A DNA stretch of 64,000 nucleotides from Saccopteryx bilineata (taxonomy: Eukaryota; Chordata; Mammalia; Chiroptera; Emballonuridae), in assembly GCF_036850765.1 (NCBI RefSeq), contig NC_089498.1, positions 72,270,305 to 72,334,304 on the forward strand, read 5' to 3'. The position numbers and the translations under genes are program-made. The notes beneath the pieces are model-generated. The model ran no database searches. It was not told the origin of the DNA and was given only the letters and a program-made list of their open reading frames with translations. Shown one piece after another: positions 61,150 to 64,000 of the stretch (position 1 is its first letter; the number at the start of each line of letters is the position of its first letter).

Positions 61150-61672
61150 AATGACCATCCCTAGCACTCAGATTGTTTGAATACCATTTTCCATAGAAAG
61201 AAATATTGGTTTTGTTGTAGACTGCAAGTGACAAAAAGCCTTTGTAAATTCAAGGCTTAGCAAAAGGCTAAGTTCTCCCCCCTTCACCTCCATATTGGCT
61301 ATGATGTTGAGTATTTGCACCCACTTCACTTGCTTGCTTAAGTTGCTGGAAGCAATTTACATGCCCTTCCTCTTTTTGTTTGTTCAGATGTTGGTTGATT
61401 TTGTTTATGCATGGTAGGAGGATTCCTGTTTATGCCTTGGGAGAATTCCTGTTTTTGCCTCAGATTTGTAACTCTGTATCAAGGACTTTCTTCATTTGCA
61501 TATGGCTATATAATAAAGCAAACTGGGGCTATGGGGCACTCAGATATTGCCATCCGCATTGAAGAGGACTTCCAATCCCATCCTTTTTTCTTAATGAGTC
61601 TGTTTTCTTAATTCCGCACTGTTCTCACTCAAGGCTCAGAATTACGAGCCGTGCTGGTCCGCAGCATGGTTT
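61150..61672 (+). repeat. Candidate solo LTR, unassigned family
   Basis: ATTTGCATA (octamer-like) and TATATAATAAAG at 61495-61518 combine promoter and polyadenylation motifs as in many retroviral LTRs. A pyrimidine-rich stretch follows and a possible CA end is near 61670. No flanking duplication was found and the ends are guesses. Confidence 0.35.
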
Positions 61673-62549
61673 CTTGGGGAAGTCACTATTACTGGTTTGG
61701 GGCAGAAATTGTAAAAAAAAAAAAAAAATTAGCCTGTAACATCTTGTCACACTAGATAAAGAGGCAGTTATCAAATTACTAAGGTATTATAAGGACGCAG
61801 AGCCAATTTGAAGAGACTCCCCCAAACCAGAGAAGGGACAATTTGAGCTTCAAAAAGAATAATAATTGCAATTGACTAAAACCCATCAATCTGTGAGTTA
61901 AAATATTTTACATGATTTTTTTAAAAAACTAATGGGTCATCCTGAGAGAATGATATGAAACCAATTCATTATCTTAAATGAATAATTTATTCTGCCTTCC
62001 CATATAAACTGTACCAAGGGTAATCAAATAGTAATGAAGTAATGTGTCTCTTTATAAAGGTACTCCATCTAATAAATGAAAAAGAAATTAAAGAATTAGA
62101 ATATCACCATTCTACAATCTTCAATCAATTGATAAATTTTGGCATTAAGCATTAATGCTAACATCACACAAAAAGAGACAGCCAGACATTATGTGCCTCC
62201 TGGTGAGAGAGCTCAGCCGCACTGGAATCTTGCCAAAGAAATTGACCCAACATTGATCAGACCTCTGGATCTGCTACCCAACTGCAAAAGACTAAAGCAA
62301 TGTGTTGACCAGTGCCACAAATATTCACCAACAAAATCTAGAGCACAAGAAACTACAAGTCAAACAGTCCAGTTCTTTCATAGATAAAATGAAATTTTAC
62401 AAAGGCATGGAGAATGATTCTGTTTATGAAATAGACTTAAAGATGTATAATTTTTCATGGGCAAGACTAACCTATAGCTTCTAGAGAATTACATGTGAGT
62501 AATAAGCCTACAAAGTAACATGAGGAAGTGATCACTATAAAAGTCAAGA

Positions 62550-64000
62550 TAAGGATTGCTGTTTTGGACTACAATGGAGTAACAAGGACCAGATTTACCC
62601 TCCTGTGTGAAATAACTAAAATACAAAACAAAATATATTTTAAAACACCTGGTTTTAGACAGTGGTTATCTGACTGCACAGAACAGTGATCCCTGAGAAA
62701 GGCAAAACAATAAGATGAGTTCTAAAATTGCCCCAGCTTGCCAGACCGGTGGTGGTGCAGTGGAAAGAGCATCAACCCAGAAAGCTGAGGTCCCTGGTGT
62801 GAAACTCCAAGGTCACCAGCTTGAGCACAGGGTCTCTGACTTGAGCACAGGATCATCAGCATGATCCCCAGGTCACTGGCTTAAAGCCCAAGGTTGCTGG
62901 CATGAGCAAGGGGTCACTGGTTTGTCTTGAGCCCCATAGTCAAGGCACATATGAGAAGCAATCAAACAACTAAAGTGAAGCAACTACAACTAAAGTGAGC
63001 AATGGGATAACTCTCAGCAACCTAAAAATGTGCACTTGGAGTCCCCAGAGGGGAGGAAGGAAGAAGGATTGGGTGAAAATATTATTAAAGAAATAATGGC
63101 TGAAATTTTTCCAAAATTTATCAAAATTATTAAACCATAGATGTAAGAAGTTAAACGAACAAGAAGAAAGCTCTCATCTATCTCCTCCCTCTCTCTCTCT
63201 CTAAAATAAATTAATTAATTGATTTAGTAATTTAAATAAAATAAAATTGTCTCAGCTCACTTAAATGGAGAAAATATCCAGACCAAAACCCAGAGAGGAG
63301 TCTTCCTGAGCTGAGGAGACAAAACTAGGAGTTCAAGGAGGCTGTGTGGCTAGAATCCATGGGCAAAGTACAAGAAAAAAGAGACACACAGAGAGAATGC
63401 CAGAGATCTGCAGAGGGAATCCCTTAAGTACTGATGAGCACATGGACGAAAGGTAACTGCCCACATCTGAGGAAAGAGACAATTTCTGGTGTTCACATAG
63501 AACCAAGAGGAATCTGTGGTTTCACCAACCAGACTGGAAAAGGCTTATAATTCATGAGGCAAAATCAACCTTAGAACAAAAGTTGCTCTGATTTCACCTG
63601 ACAGAGCTTAAAAACTAGCCTCAATGTAATCAAGCTCTTTCCAAGTAATGTTACTGAACCCCAGAAATGAACTCAAGAATATTTGTAGGAATGCAAAATA
63701 TCTAGCCTCCACAACATCTGGAGCCAATAAAAAAATTACCAGGCACACACACCAAAAAATACAAAAAAAAAAGGAATATATGATCTATAATAAGGGGATG
63801 AACAATTATATGCATAGAATTAGTCAACAAGGACATAAAACATTTATAATTATAGCCTATATATTCAATAAAGTTGAGAAAAAGATTGAGCATGTAGAAA
63901 TATGAAAGATATATCTCTTAAGATCCCAACGAACTTCTAGAGATGAAAACTGCAATATCTGAGATTTTAAGAAACAGATTGACAGGATGAACAGCATATT
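62550..64000 (+). mobile_element. L1 5' region remnant, runs off the window
   Basis: Phrases typical of L1 5' UTR and early ORF1 occur in order: 'actacaatggagtaacaaggaccag' at 62567 and 'gagatgaaaactgcaatatctgagat' at 63941, then 'agattgacaggatgaacagcatatt' at the window end. A SINE at 62741 splits it. No intact frame is present. Confidence 0.55.
62741..63212 (+). mobile_element. SINE (CCTGACC type, long) split by L1-like sequence
   Basis: The head TTGCCAGACCGGTGGTGGTGCAGTGG and body with repeated 'aggtcac(t/c)(g/a)gctt' run to about 62995. L1-like sequence ('gaaataatggctgaaatttttcc') occupies about 62996-63163. The SINE-type end 'ctctcatctatctcctccctctctctctc' then resumes. Either L1 sequence inserted into the SINE or the copy was made by template switching. 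Confidence 0.65.

Overview
Mammalian nuclear DNA, almost certainly from a bat. The SINEs have tRNA-derived heads of two kinds: one opens CCCTGGCC(G/A)GTTGGCTCAGTGG, the other CCTGACC(A/T)GTGGTGGCGCAG. Together with cut-and-paste hAT elements, this is a chiropteran repeat signature. The exact head sequences make me favour a yangochiropteran such as a sac-winged bat (Emballonuridae), but that is inference.

Region 1 (1-22005) is the 3' end of COL13A1 (collagen type XIII alpha-1, a type II transmembrane collagen) on the + strand. Ten short coding exons, all of 3n length and in phase 0, encode Gly-X-Y repeats. They end in the NC4 tail GEDGLPVQGCWNK. The TGA stop is the first codon of a separate terminal exon that also carries the 3' UTR, with AATAAA at 21986. 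Two neighbouring exons (15664-15750 and 16664-16741) both end in LDAPCPL and look like a duplicated pair. The introns hold two non-autonomous hAT elements, a MER5-like relic, MIRs, a SINE and small tandem repeats.

Region 2 (22006 to about 40880) is intergenic, with no gene I can support. It holds L2 and MIR relics, a short duplication, two minisatellites or homopolymer tracts, a short L1 3' end with clear target-site duplications, and an inverted pair of LTR-like fragments 1.8 kb apart.

Region 3 (about 40880-64000) is a nest of repeats built on old L1 remnants. It contains a nearly complete but broken hAT transposon with a BED-finger transposase, many SINEs with target-site duplications, an ERVL-MaLR (MLT1-like) LTR, two stacked L1 3' ends at one target, and a half-L1-like copy. 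Inside the L1 remnant, on the - strand, is an intronless, full-length, unbroken 472-codon retrocopy of EIF2S3 (eIF2 gamma). It has a poly(A) signal, an A-tract, a perfect 16-bp target-site duplication and an unusually long GC-rich 5' leader. This is the most interesting locus in the window.

No bacterial, CRISPR or operon-like system is present. In human, COL13A1 is followed by a long gene-poor interval before MACROH2A2; the large intergenic block here fits that arrangement.
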